Assembly: GCA_964017195.1 (NCBI GenBank)
Contig: OZ024897.1
Coordinates: forward strand, 11,007,451 to 11,071,450
DNA: 64,000 nt
Source: Siderastrea radians
Taxonomy: Eukaryota; Cnidaria; Anthozoa; Scleractinia; Rhizangiidae
Reading direction: 5' to 3'
Positions 10,460-23,700 of the stretch are shown in pieces (within the stretch, counting starts at the first letter, position 1; every line of letters starts with the position of its first letter). Position numbers and translations under genes: made by a program. The notes under the pieces were generated by a model. That model worked only from the letters and a program-made list of their open reading frames with translations. It ran no database searches and was not told the DNA's origin.

Positions 10460-10569
10460 ATGTCGACGTTTTTGAACCCTCGACATTTACCCTCGACCCT
10501 CGACATTTTACCCTCGACCCTCGACATAATACCCTCGACCCTCGACTCTCGACAAAAACCTACACTCGA
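10460..10569 (-). repeat. Right inverted terminal repeat of the 7.5-kb block
   Basis: Reverse complement of the 3099-3177 repeat with an additional GTCGAGGG unit; outer end ...CCTACACTCGA. Confidence 0.8.
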
Positions 10570-10924
10570 CATAATAGCAGGTGGTGTGCGCACTAAGACC
10601 GCAATGCATTATTTTGATGAATTTCCAACATGGCGGAATTTTGTTGTGATGCGAGCGGTTTTTCGGGTGAGTTTGATCATCGTTTGCACAACTTTCGCTG
10701 GCCTTTTTTCTGCTACAATATTAGATTTGAAAAGTTCAGGAATAGTAAAGTGAGGTTTTGACGTCGAAGGTCTTACATTTAGAGCTTATCATGGTAAATT
10801 TTGACATTTCTCGAACGAGGTAAAATGGCCGATTTTTCTCTTCGTCTAGTAGGTCGGAAGTTCTGTTGTGCTGTTTCATGTGCTACACATGGTGAGACTG
10901 AGTTTTGCGACTGTGGGCGAAATC

Positions 10925-11425
10925 CTGAGGTATGACCGTTCAAATGGAAGCTACTGAGCAGTACTTCATTGTGGTCCCGTTTACTATGCGGAACAAGATG
11001 AGTCCAACTGTTGAGCCTGTGATGAAAAACGTAGTTGTGTCTTTCAAATGAAAGCTATTTAGCAGTGCTATCCTGTAGTGTTGTTAATTTATCACGCTAA
11101 ACAAGGCGAGTCTAACTTTTGAGTCTGTGGATGAAATCCTCATGTGTGACCACCATTCAAACAGAGCTCAGTATTGAACAGTAAATTCCTGTAGTGCTGT
11201 TTATTATGCTAAACAAGGTAATTCTAACTTTTGAACTTTTGAGTCTTTTGGTGAAGTCCTAAAGTGTCAACATTCCAGTGAGCTGCTGAGCAGCTGAGCA
11301 GTACTTTCCTGTGGTGTTGTCACTTATGCTGTACAGGGTGGTTCTAACTGGTGAATCTGCTGATGAAATCCTGTGACCGTTGAAATAAAAGCTACAGAAC
11401 AGGCTTTTCACGATTAATATTGGTT
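10925..11425 (+). repeat. ~108-bp tandem repeat, TAOK-intron family
   Basis: About five degenerate units. The conserved parts are ACCaTTCAAATGaAAGCTAC, TGAGCAGTACTttCcTGTGG, GTTTATTATGCTgtACAAGG and TTGAGTCTGTGGATGAAATC. The same family recurs in other introns of this gene (13,140-13,560; 14,250-14,350; 14,690-14,790; 24,240-24,378; 25,866-26,290). No coding potential or polymerase III boxes seen. Confidence 0.8.
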
Positions 11426-11472
11426 TGTCATTACAATATTTGGCTAGCTTTGAGTCCGGACACTTTCCTTAC

Positions 11473-11712
11473 CTTAAGTGTCTTGGGTTGCATTTTAAGT
11501 TCAGAGTTGTGCTTCTTTTTCAGTTCCATCTCCAGTCGCTTGTTATACTCCTCTTGACTCGACCATTCCGTACTATGCTGCTTCTGCTGTTGATCTTTCC
11601 TGAGTCTGTGGACTGCATTCAGGTGTCTGAACTCCATATCCTGTGTGCTGTCATGATGTCTGATCAGCATCTGGTGTGACAGGTCCTTTTGTCCCTCCAA
11701 CTTGTTCATCTC
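11473..11712 (-). CDS. TAOK: TAOK coding exon 18 (residues 637-716), last one visible
   Basis: Encodes [19 protein letters not shown] and [20 protein letters not shown], matching the family's QELEFRHLNTIQKMR segment, and ends at KMQPKTLK with a GTAAGG donor, phase 0. The next family segment (KSKELQIKKQF-like) was not found anywhere left of here. Confidence 0.94.
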
Positions 11713-14700
11713 CTACACAGGAAAAAAGGTGATGAAAATGAATATTCTCCTAACTGTTCTCCATACATTTCTAATGGAACTTGTAAGGAGAATGTGTCTA
11801 AATATCAAGACATCTGATCCTTGGTGATCACTTTCTTTGTTCTCATCACTTGAATGATTGAACAAGTAGTGATAAAGTAAAGAGAAATTTCATTTTCGTC
11901 ACTGTTAGGGCTAAAAGGGTTAAAGGGAATATACATGCTGGAGCAAGCAGGAGCGCAATGGTGTAGTGGTTAGCGCGTTGGACTTCAGATCTGAAGGAAA
12001 TTTGAAAAAGATCCCTCCACCCAGTTGTAGGAATGAGTACCGGTGACATACTACCGGGGGCAACCCTGCGATGGCCTAGCATCCCATCCCGGGGGAGGGG
12101 GGGGGGATGGACGCATAGGGCTGCAACAATGTACCGGTGTGTCTGTGAACTATACGATAACGTGAACCAACAACTTTCTGTTCTTGTGCAGTGTGCTTGG
12201 CACTTAACCACTATACCACCACACAATTTTTATGACCCATCTCCGAAACTTTGTTGTAACACAGCAATGAGACAATAAACAATAATCATTCTCACCTCAG
12301 TAAGAAGTATTTTTTCCAAGTTCTGTCGCTGGAGGAGCTGCTCCCGGCGAAACTTTCTGAGTTCAGCGGTACGCACAATGTCTTGTTCGCGGATCTTCTG
12401 CTGCAGTGCTGCTTCTTGGGAGGCTTGGAATGAGTTCTTCCGCCCCTGGTAACTCAGACGTTGACTCATGTCCTGCAAAAGTGATATAAAAATACAGTCA
12501 AACTTGTATTTAGCTTTGCTCTTATTAAGCCACCACCTTCTATTAAGGATAAGCAGTCAGTCCGGGGAGGGGAAATAACGCGAAAGAATCGGTCAATGCA
12601 GCCAGACGGATGGGGACTGGGGAGAGAACAGGGCCTGATGAAGAAAATTTTAACTACTTTCAATACTAACAAGATGATTGCTGGGATAAAATTCAAAACT
12701 CTGGACAACTCAACCTCAAAGAAAATCTACCAAGTTCTGAACGTGTGCGCACTCGCATATGAGATAATGACGCAATAAATTTTACCCCCCTTCACTCTGT
12801 AATTCAAAGAAATCATCTGAAGATTTCACGAAGCATTCTGCACCCAAAATTATAGTTATGTACTGAATTTTTCAGAGAAAGCACAAACCTTTTTGAACTG
12901 GTTCTTAGCAGCCTTGTAAGCCGCCTTTTGATCAGAAATAAACGTTTTCAGGTCGCCATCATGTTTGTCTTTAATGTGTTTAAGCAGGCGCTTCTCATCA
13001 GCCATCATTTGCTTTAGTTTTTGCTCCATTTCCGTCTTTTGTCTCGCTCTTAACCTATCCAGCTCCCTCTCAAACTGGTGCACCTGAAGAGAGATAACAC
13101 GGAAAAATGTAGGCACTGAAATCATAAGTCGTCTGATATAGTTGTAACTTGTGTGACTGAGAGAATGAGATCTACAGTAAGACCATTCACACGGAAGCTA
13201 CAATATTGTGTGCAAAATGGAAGAAAGTAGTTCTTTCTTGTGGCTCTGTTCACTATGTACAAGGTGGTTTACCTTTTAACTCTGTGGATCAAATCCCGAA
13301 GTATGACCATTCAAATGAAAGCTACTGAGCAGCTCTTTTCTGTGGTACTGTTTATAATAATGTACACGATGGAACTAACGTTTGAGTCTGTGGGTAAAAT
13401 ACTTACGTGGGAACATTCAAATGGAAGCCACTGTGGTACTGTTTATTATGCTGTACAAGGTGATTAAACTTTTCCGAGTCTGTGGATGAAACCCTAAAGT
13501 GTGACCATTCAAATGAAAGCTACTCGGTTGTACTTTCGTGTGGTACTGTTTATTATTACTGTTTTGCTTGGTTTGCTTGGAGTGCTTTATATTTTTCGTA
13601 TTATTTCATTATTGTAAGATTTAGATGTAAATACACGGCTCGATCCTTTTGTATATATGAATTGACACCGCGTTTAAATAAAGCTTATGTATGCAGTGCA
13701 CGTATGAACACTTCCTCTGAAGGTAAGCCCCCATCCGTCTTTTCCAGTCAATCACGTACCTGTGTGTCATATTCCTTGTCCAGGATTCTCCGGTGTTCAT
13801 TCATCTCTGCCAGCAGCCTGCTCTCCAGTATTAGTACTTCTTTCTGGTGGGCCTGCCTTAGCTTCTTGTACACCTCCAGCTGATCTCTCATCTCATCGCC
13901 CTGCCTGTTGTGCTCAATCGCCTGTCTTGCGATCAAGTTTTGAGGACGGATGGTGGCAAACCTGTCATCATCCTCACGACCTTGTGGTAACTACAGATAA
14001 AGACATATCAAGTTAGAATACATGCAGGTTATAACAAGTTCTCTGTACTTATAGGTGATGATGGATGTGACGACGTGGCTAAATAAACAACTTGGTCACT
14101 GTTCGTGCTGGGAAAGCAGAGGGCAAGTCAGGCAGTTTGTGTTGTGGCTGCTGCCACTCTTGATGCAGAAGAAAAACGTTTCGATGGGTTTTATGAAACT
14201 GAGTTGCAAACTAAGGAGTATACATTTTAACCCTTTCACACCCACAGTCAGTTATGGTGATTCTAACTTCTGAGTCTGTGGACGAAATCCTATGGTGTGA
14301 CCATTCAAATGAAACCTTGTCAGCAGTACTTTTCACGTGGTACTATTTATATTTAAGTATTTTACAAAATGAAATTTGGTATTTGTCTTAAATTTTGATT
14401 TTAGGCACTCTTGGGATGAGGGTTAAAAACATTACACATGGGTGTATCATATGCCTCCTCAAACAAAGAACCACTGGTTTCACATGCCCACAACAGATGT
14501 CTCTAAAACCTTTGGACACATTTTTTGTTTCTCCAACACAAATGTAGAATCCGCAACAAATGTTTCCTGCATGCACAAATCGGGAAACATACGGAAAGGC
14601 AATATTTCCACAACGTTGTTGCTGCAACAATTGTTCATACATGTATTTGTATGTGTCTATAGCATAAGTCTGAAGCTGTGTAATGTGGTTCTGACTTTAC

Positions 14701-17700
14701 AGTCTGTGAATAAAATCCCGTGGTGTAATCATTCAATGAAAGCTCTCCGCCAGCACTTTTCCGCAGTGTTACTTATTTTTTCACCATTTTACAAATTAAA
14801 CTATTTAATTTTTTCTTAAATGCTGATTTTGGGAGTGATCTTAGTTTAAGATCTTGGGATCTTGCTAGTTAGTATGTGAACAGCACACGTGAAACTTACG
14901 CTGATAGATGGCACCACAAATGGTTCTGGGGCACCTGGTTCACTGTCTTGATCCACTCCTTGCATGCTGTCTGTACTACTTGCAACACTGGCGACACTAC
15001 TCACACTTGCTTTCTTATTATTGGCAATTTCTGCACTCTAAACAGGCCAATGCAAAAAATAGATTAATAATTGTACTGCAAGAGATAAGCCTCTACCTGG
15101 CATCTCTAACAGCTATTATTTGGATACAAACCATTAATGTGCATACATGTAAAAAGATTGTGAATACCAGTCTTGGCGACTGTCTCCCTCAATGTAACAG
15201 TTCTCAGTGAAACGGTATACTGACAATGCTCTGATGTCTGTTGAAAATCATTTAGCTGACCAGTTTGTCTTGATTTTCGCATCCATGCTTATAATCAATT
15301 TTTTAGTCAGCCATCTTCTTTTCTGATCTTGACTGTGGCTGTTTACAAGAAACTAAACCACATTACTTTGTCTGACTGTGTCAACATGATTCATCGTAGT
15401 TTTTGTGCTAAAGGCGTGAGGAGTGAAAGAAAGAAACATCTGATGAATGTTGAGTGGTACAAGATAAGCCTGCTGTTACAAATGGCATGTATGACTGAAA
15501 TAAAATGTACTGGTACCATGATCACAGTTAACAATGAAGTGACAAGTGGATAACATAAAACCATTATATGCAAGTGCATGACATTCCTTGTTTTACCATA
15601 ATTATCCACAAGAGAAAACCTACAAAACAATTAACACGTTTTATCCACAACATTGACAAGCCATCATTTCAATCACTTCATTGACCTTTTGCAAGTAGTC
15701 AATTTGAATTATACACACAACAAACACTCATTTTCACAAAAATAATGTCAACAAAAGATACAGGAAAATACACAGTGTAGAACTGATGGAAAAAGACAAT
15801 GGCAATGAAGATTGTAATTTTATGGGAATAATGGTAGTGCATGCATGTACAGTGTACATGTGTGTATGTACATGCCATAAATGTACATGCAACAGATGAG
15901 CAGACAGAACCTTTGCTGATCTGAATTGCACAAATGATGATGATGACGAAGATAAGGAGTCTTCAGAAAACGCCAAGCTGTCCTCAGATGCTGAAGGCCC
16001 ATCCCCCTCATCCAACACCCCATCAAAGTTTACATGGCATGCTGACTCAGGAACAAGGAATAAAGACTGAAGTACAGACAGAAGAGAAAGAGAGAGAAGA
16101 CCTTTAGTAGGTTAAAGGTGTCAGGATGCAAATTTTTCTTAATGGACCCATCAGTTTCTTAAAATATATTAGTGGGGGCATCCAGAATAATAAAAGATAG
16201 AATGCTACCAAATGAAGATGATTGACCTTAAAGATCGAATCCCACTACCTTTTCAGTTTTGTGCAGCAGTTTCTCAGACAACGAGAAAAGAAATACATGC
16301 AGCAAGTAAAATGTACAATAATAAGATAAAAGGTATGATTGGAATTTGGTCAAGAGAATTGTCATTTTGAAGTTGAATGGGATGTTTTTTATAATGAACA
16401 ATATGTCAACAGCACATGTCTATCTGGTTTAGTCAAAAGAAAAGAGTTTTCTAATTTTAATGTAACTTAAATAAGAGAAAGATTGACTGTAATACTGCAA
16501 CAAGCTAGCCAGAACAAAAATTATTAGAATGGTTACAGTGCGACTACTTGGACCAGGCCACTTGGAAGAAAAACTGACTAATCACAGCCTTAATTGAGAA
16601 TAAAAGAAGCCAAACATTTTTTCATAAGCTGACCAATAACGTTGAAGGATCTAGACAATACATCTCCAAATAAATTTGAAAGTCTAATTCTGCGGACCTC
16701 TCAGGAAATAGGCTAATTTTTTCATTGGTTAGCTTCAATGGTGATGTTTGAAGGTTTTCAAACAGTGCGGTGTTGACTTGATGTAGATTGAAAATATCTC
16801 CCCGATTGTTTATACGTGTTAACGGTAAATGTAAATGTTTCCAAAATGGCTTTCACCCAGAAAATGCAAGTAAGACTAAATTGAGAGGGCGGCATATTCA
16901 GCAACAGTCGGCAACATTCCTAGCTATTACAAGATTACGTTTCAGAGTTGCAAAATGCTGAAATGGAACTAAAAGCTCGATTTGGATTTCCTTGCAGTAT
17001 TGAGACTGCGGCTTTGAATTGAAAGGGCTGCAGAAGTCAGAATCAATACATCAACGATAAGCACCTGTTGATCCAAAAAGCAGTTAGTGAATAGGGAGAT
17101 TTGGGAACCTCTGTTTATTATTGAACGATTAAAGCAGGCAAATGTCGATATTTATCTTTAGATCTGTGTTTGTTTATATTATACTCGCTACGCTGAGCAA
17201 ACGTTTATCAGAATTGAGCAAGTTTTTGCGTTACCGAATTTGTTTTCGAAAAGGTTTCTTCTACGAACATACTTAGGCACTAGCTGTTCTGCTGAAACGA
17301 AAGTATTGTTTAAGGTTTGTTTATGGGCAAACATTTTGCTATCAATTGTGAATTCGACCTCTAAATGTTCTGCTCAAAATTTAGGATTGAAAGTAACCAA
17401 TCGTAGATGAGGCAGTTTCCCGAGAGGTCATGATCAGAGGTCATGGTTTCAAATTTTTTCGAACGTGTATTGTCTGGATGCTTCAACGTTATTGGTTGTT
17501 TTCGAAAATACTTTGCTATCTTTTGTTAGCAATTAGCGTCGTGATTGGTCAATTTCCTTCCAAGTGGCCCGGTCCCAGTAGTTGCACTGTAGTAATGCTG
17601 ATCTGTTTTAGATAAACACAGTCAAAAAACGTAGGCCATTTCCAACATGTATATCTAAAAATATACATGTCTATGCACCGTAGCCTGAATATGTGAGAAA

Positions 17701-20700
17701 TCCAAATTGTAGTGCGTGGTAATGTGTCAGGCAGAGGTGTCATGGGGGCTTAATAGAGGATTTACGGTAAGATTGATAGAGATAGTTTTGACAGTGTAAC
17801 AAGCATTACGTCTTGCCCACAAGAACATATTAAGTATCTCTGACACAAAAACTCACTGCTTCAGACTTGTCATCCTCATCTTCAGTTTCAGCCACAGAAA
17901 TATCTCCCTCTTCGCTCTCTCCTGTGGGGTCGCTCATAATTATTTTCTTCATTTTGCGGTAGTTCATATTGTCAAGAGCTCTTACAGCTTGCTTTGTTCT
18001 CTCAATCAGATCAAGGATGATGCCTTCAGGTCTTGGTTGTGAAACAAATGCATGCTACAAACAGCAAAACAAACAGGTCAGAAAAACTTACAAATGTATT
18101 CTCAGTTACTTTTGCAGGTAATTATTCTGTAAAAGAACAGAAAACTGAGGGGTCCAGGGGCCCCATCTATACAAGATAAGGCCAAAAATTGCAGTTTGCA
18201 AGCATATTTTTAATTCCTCCTACACTCTGTCAAAGGTTACCAAGCCTTAAAGACCACTACACCTTGCCTTGTCAGGCCTCGACCAAGTAAATACTGTTCT
18301 GTCAAAGGGCAAACACACTTGTAATGTCAATCAGGTAAATTTGGTTTTAGTTTTCAGCAGTGGGTATTCCATTTCATTTTGGAAGAATCAAATTTTGTCA
18401 CGATTTGTGGCAAAACAAATTTGGTTAGCCTACAGGAGATGGTCTCAAATGCCTTTATTTCCTTGCTTTTTTCCACATTGTCTAGAATCACAAAAATTAA
18501 GACCCTTTAAAAGTGAGTGACAGTAAGGTACCTTGACAAACACTTCTACATAATTAACCTTCAGCAGAATTACTATGATTTTCAGTTGAGTAAGGCACGA
18601 GAGAAGTTTGGTCACAAAGTTTTAATGTTCAAGTTACCATGTTGTCAAGGGCAACTTGCTCCGTTTCCATGGGAGACTGCATGAATGATCACGTCTGACA
18701 TTTTCTTGCGCGCTTCAAAACGGCCATTGGGAATTTGAACTGGCAGCGGCTCAATTCTTATCAGGTGGTTTTAAAAAAATTGTCATGTGATTTGCGTTGT
18801 GAGACCCACTGATCACTGTCAAAAAGCAATGGCTTTCATTCAGTGTGAAGTCCAGCAACGAAGATTTTTCAAATTGCTTTTGCAATTCAGGAGAGCTTGA
18901 AAACTCTCCCAACTCGTTATGATTTAGAAGAATTTGAACGGAAAGCCAGAAGTGTAAGAGGCAAAGACATGCCAGTGCCGTCAGAATAGCTGAACATTTA
19001 CGCTCCAGTGATTTCACCTTCACAGGATGTACAACAAGTTCAGGCAGCAGTATTAAAACACAACACCGTTGAACAGCCCAATTTTCACATTCATTCAATT
19101 TGGAATCTCTTGCCAATGCAGTTTACTTTGTAGGGAAGCTGCCCGAGTATTTAATGTTGGAAGCCGAAAGTTAAAAAATTTAAAAAGCTCCACTGGTGAT
19201 TTGTTTCATTCCCGATTGTAGCTGACTGCGTCACACGCAGGATACTCACAGGAAAAATATTTTAATGCAAGCAAAACATCAATGCATATAGTTTACTTTT
19301 GTAGCTACAATTTAAGACTTATTGTAATAGTCTAGCTGTTACAACAGTACTGTTTAATTTTCTAACTTCTTAACAAATGCGTATACACGTCAACTTTTTG
19401 ACAAGCACGCTGGGCGATTGGCGGGTCTCACAACACGAATCACATGACAATATTTTTAAAGCCACGTGATAAGAATTGAGCCGATGCCAGTTCAAATTCC
19501 CAATGGCTGTTTTACCACTCTAGTTGAAAGACATAGTCTCTCTTGGAAACAGAGCAAGTTGCCCTTGACAACATGGTAACTTGAACGTTAAAACTTTGTG
19601 ACCAAACTTCTCTCGTGCCTTACTCAACTGAAAATTGTAGTAACCATTAATAGTGCTGAAATAAAGGCTGTCTGTCTGTCTGTCTGTCTGTCAGCATAGT
19701 ACAATGCACGTCAAAAATAAATAAAGAAAGATTTGCCACAAAAATTACTTCATATGACATAGGCCTAAACATAGTTTACATACTTGTAAGAGGTCCTCTG
19801 CTGTTGGTCTGACTGCTGGTTGTTTCTTCAAGCATATCTGTACAAACTCCACAAAACATGGAGACCTAGTGTTGCACGAATAAAAGACATCAGTCACCAG
19901 TCACCTACGAGGTACACTAAATTACTGAACATAACACCTAAAGAAAAGTCTTTTTACAATCTAAGAAAGCCAGTCTTGCAAGTGGGCAGAGGCAAATGCT
20001 CTTAAAATGTGCAACTTTAACTGTACAACGTACCACTGTGCAATCCCTGCACCCTGACTTGCTGAAACATCAGGCAGAGATAACAAGCACTGCAACAGTG
20101 TACACGTACATTTGTACATGTATATCACTGGTAGTAAATATTTTACAATGGTTGTTCTGATGACATTTTTGCCAGGTTTATACAGTGATGTCAAAAAGGT
20201 TGTTTGTTTTCGTAGCTGACTGTGCATTATGATAATTACCCATGGAAGCATTTCATTGAAGGGCTCTGGAGAAAAATGTTATTCAGAATCTTGCTTTTTT
20301 GCACAGACAAAAAACTTTGCTGTCAAAGTATATTACCTCAAGGATAATTTTTTTTCCAACTTCAAGACATCTTGTTACCACCCAAAACCCTCTTCAAAGC
20401 AAAAGAAAGTTGTAAAAACTCACCAGCGGTCTGGAGTAGAAAGCATCGGAGGGTCATTCTGAGCTATGTGGTAAAGGGCACTCATTGCATTCATGTTAAA
20501 CAGAGGAGGTTTTCTTTCAGCTGGAAAGGAAAAGGAGAGATTTGACAGTGATCAGTGTGCACTTATATTTGTGACTTTACAGGACAAGAATTAGTTAATT
20601 GTAAAACAATACCGCCAGATAAGCTACACTCACAGACAAACACGTGTTTAACTCGCGTATAAACTTTTTCTTATTATCACTGGTGTCACGCATCAACTGA

Positions 20701-23700
20701 GCTTTGTCTCTTCTTTTGTTAAACAAACCTTGTGTTTATAACCACAAAATATAGCAGGGCTTGAAATAATTTCCCTGCTGGCGCCAGTCAAGTTATCCAG
20801 TCAAACCTATTTTTACTCAGACACAGCCCATTTTTGGCCGGACAAATATCCATTACGTCATATCTCTATAAAATTCTCCTTCCCCTCCCCGCATGATGTT
20901 TACATATCAAACAAGTGCATTTTCTATGCCTTTATTGTACATGCAGCCTCGAACTCAATGCAGGAAAAGTGGAATGCACAGTACAGCCACAACGTTCGGC
21001 AAAATCAATACTACATTTGTGCATACAACTATCGCTTCAGTTCCATGTCTTCAATACGGTTAAGGTCATTCCCCTGTATTGCATTACGCATCCTTATGCA
21101 CATCCAGGGAGTAATAGGTTTCCTATGAGAATAAGCTCACCAGAGAAAAGAATAGTTATTTACTCTTGAACAAGCACGGGGACCTACCTTTTTTTCCAAA
21201 TATTTTTTACCTACCATTCATCCTCTTTTTGTTCAAAGAGTTAGAAAAAAACACGTTTGAAAAGAAAATTATTACTAGAAATGCGTTACTTACACAGATG
21301 AAATCACGACCTCGAGAATACGTACGTAAGGAATGTTTTAAGTCAATTTCGTCTGATACTTCGAGTATTTACCATAAAACTTCTAGTAAATTGTTCCTTG
21401 TTATTGATATTTGACATCTAGTACATTGTTTCAAGATTTTCTTTAATCACATGCTTCCCCTTCCTACGGAAAGTAGCATAAACTGATCAAATAAACGTGT
21501 TCGTTAGGCGAAATTGCAAGGAATTATGGGGTAACTTGAGACGATGATATCTCGTAAACGGACATGGGGACCTATTCTTTTCATTTTATATTTCAAAACA
21601 ATGCACGATAGATAACTTGTGAAAGTTTGACAAAAATCGTATGTTAAATTTTATTTCAGGGGAATGACCTTAAATTTTAATACCTACTAAAGTTATGAAG
21701 TTGATGAAATCGAAGCTTGTGATCTAGTTGATTCTCATAATAATACAAGCTAACTGGTGTGAATATACAACAAGAAACACTTACAAGTAGAATCCATATC
21801 CACCGATTTGATATAATGTAAGCTTAGAATGAATTAGCTTAAATCTTAAAATGTTTCAGTACTATTAATATCTTATTAAAAGGGGCCGGGGAAACGATAC
21901 TAACAGGCAACTCTCTTTTTTCATTTGAAATACTTGAAAGCGAAACTTTGCAACCGATAATCAATCATTTATTAAAAGTTCTTGGTCTGGCAGTATCTCA
22001 TTCTATCTTTTCCCCTTTTTATTCACCAATGCCAATAATGTTGAACGTTTAAAAATTCTAAACCTGAAGCTCTACATTAAATTTTTCTTTACAAGCATAA
22101 ACGACCGGACACATTGTCCAGCCATCCAAGGCTTTGACCAGACAAAACCTATTTTTGACCGGACATTGTTGACCAGTCGTTATTTCAAGCCTTGTATATG
22201 AAAAGTTGTACGTGGAATCTTGAGAAAGGTTTTTTTTTTTTCATTCTTGCCACATTACACTTGTATGACTTGTACAAGTGTAATATGGCAAGACTGAACA
22301 ATATGATGTATCATATAGATTCTCGTTCAAGACAGCAAAAAGAGGCCACAATAACCAAGTGATCATAATTATAACGTGGTGGTTGTATGGTAGAGTATCA
22401 CTGCATAGATCTAGAAAACTCTTACCAAGTTCAACACAAGTAATTCCTAAGGACCAAACATCCACCTACAAGAACAAAGGGAAGTAAGCTTTAAGATCTC
22501 AGCTATTGCACAGCTTCATGTAAATTGCACAGAAGCTTGAAAAAGGTAAGCATATTTTTTTCTCTCAAACCTTTCCATCATACTGCCCCTCATCCATAGC
22601 AAGTATGACTTCAGGGGCCATCCTACAAAAAAAATCAAACTTATGATTCACATTCAAACTTTGCAACAAGTGTTTTCTGCTAATATGTTTGTCTACAAAT
22701 TTTTTCATTAGCAAACACTCCTCAGACTCTAAAGAAACCTTTACAAGTCTTACAACTGTTAGTATGGATCCAATCATGATCAAGGAGTACCAGGCTCACT
22801 AACGATGAAAAATGAAACTGTCTATACTCAGACTTCATTGAGAGAGATGCTAAGATGAGGACTATGGTACCATACTTTCTCTATCATTCCACTCCAAAAA
22901 GCTTTCTACCTTAAATGAGCCGTGAGAGCAATCTAGCTTCAGCTCAACCTTGAGATATGAATATCATGCAAGCAGACTACACAAGTCATGTATTGCTTTC
23001 AATTGAATGATCACATTTTAGTAGTACAAAAACACATGACATCCACATTCTGAAAAAGTTAAAGCACATTAGTGCATTACATGAACCAAGGTTTGTCTGC
23101 AGAGGAACACTGTTCATCTTACCAGTACGGCGTCCCTACAAATGAATTGGCTGGAGCCAGCAGAGCAGCTGATCCAAAATCCGCTGGAAAGGAAAGGCAA
23201 AATCAAAATGAATGTTATTTACTTATCTAATGTAAGAATTCTCACTCTATTGTTATCCTAATGCCAAGTTGCCTGGATGACGATGATGACTGTAAGAATT
23301 AACCCATACTGACGCTACTGGAGTACATGGTCCAGATAATGGACTCCCTTCGAAAATGTTGGGATATAGTTAATCTTTTAATGATACAACAAATTACGAG
23401 TTCCCTTAAATTCAAAGGGCAAATAGTTAATTTTTTATTTCATTCCATCGGAGATCTTTCCTAGGTCATTCTTTAATTACAAAAAGAACAACCCTTTTTA
23501 CAGGCTCACTGGACGGAAAGTAAAAAGTGTTTCACATTGTTGATTAGCTTAACTAATACACCACTTCAGCCCATAAGCAGGTCTTATATAAAGCCACATC
23601 TTACCTAGTTTGACTGTGCCATCTTCAGTCAAAAGAACATTTCCAGCTGCAATTAGGAAACAAAATAGCTGTTTGATATACAGTAGTTGTTGACTGCTTG

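Larger units (their letters stand above)
3099..10569. mobile_element. 7.5-kb block bounded by long TCGAGGG-type inverted repeats
   Basis: The left boundary (3099-3177) and right boundary (10460-10569) are reverse complements. Both begin TCGAGTGTAGGTTTTTGTCG at the outer edge and continue inward as variants of (GTCGAGGGTCGAGGGTAAAAT)n. The block contains nested foldbacks, a duplicated 1.46-kb segment and a tRNA-like sequence, but I recognise no transposase. It could be one large non-autonomous TIR element that has collected insertions, or two inverted copies of a smaller repeat. No target-site duplication is obvious. Confidence 0.5.

Noticed and set aside
11350..11400. CTGATGA...GAAA in a 108-bp repeat unit, resembling a hammerhead ribozyme core
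   Set aside because: Only one unit has CTGATGA; the others read CTGTGGATGA, and the sequence between the boxes does not form a convincing stem II.
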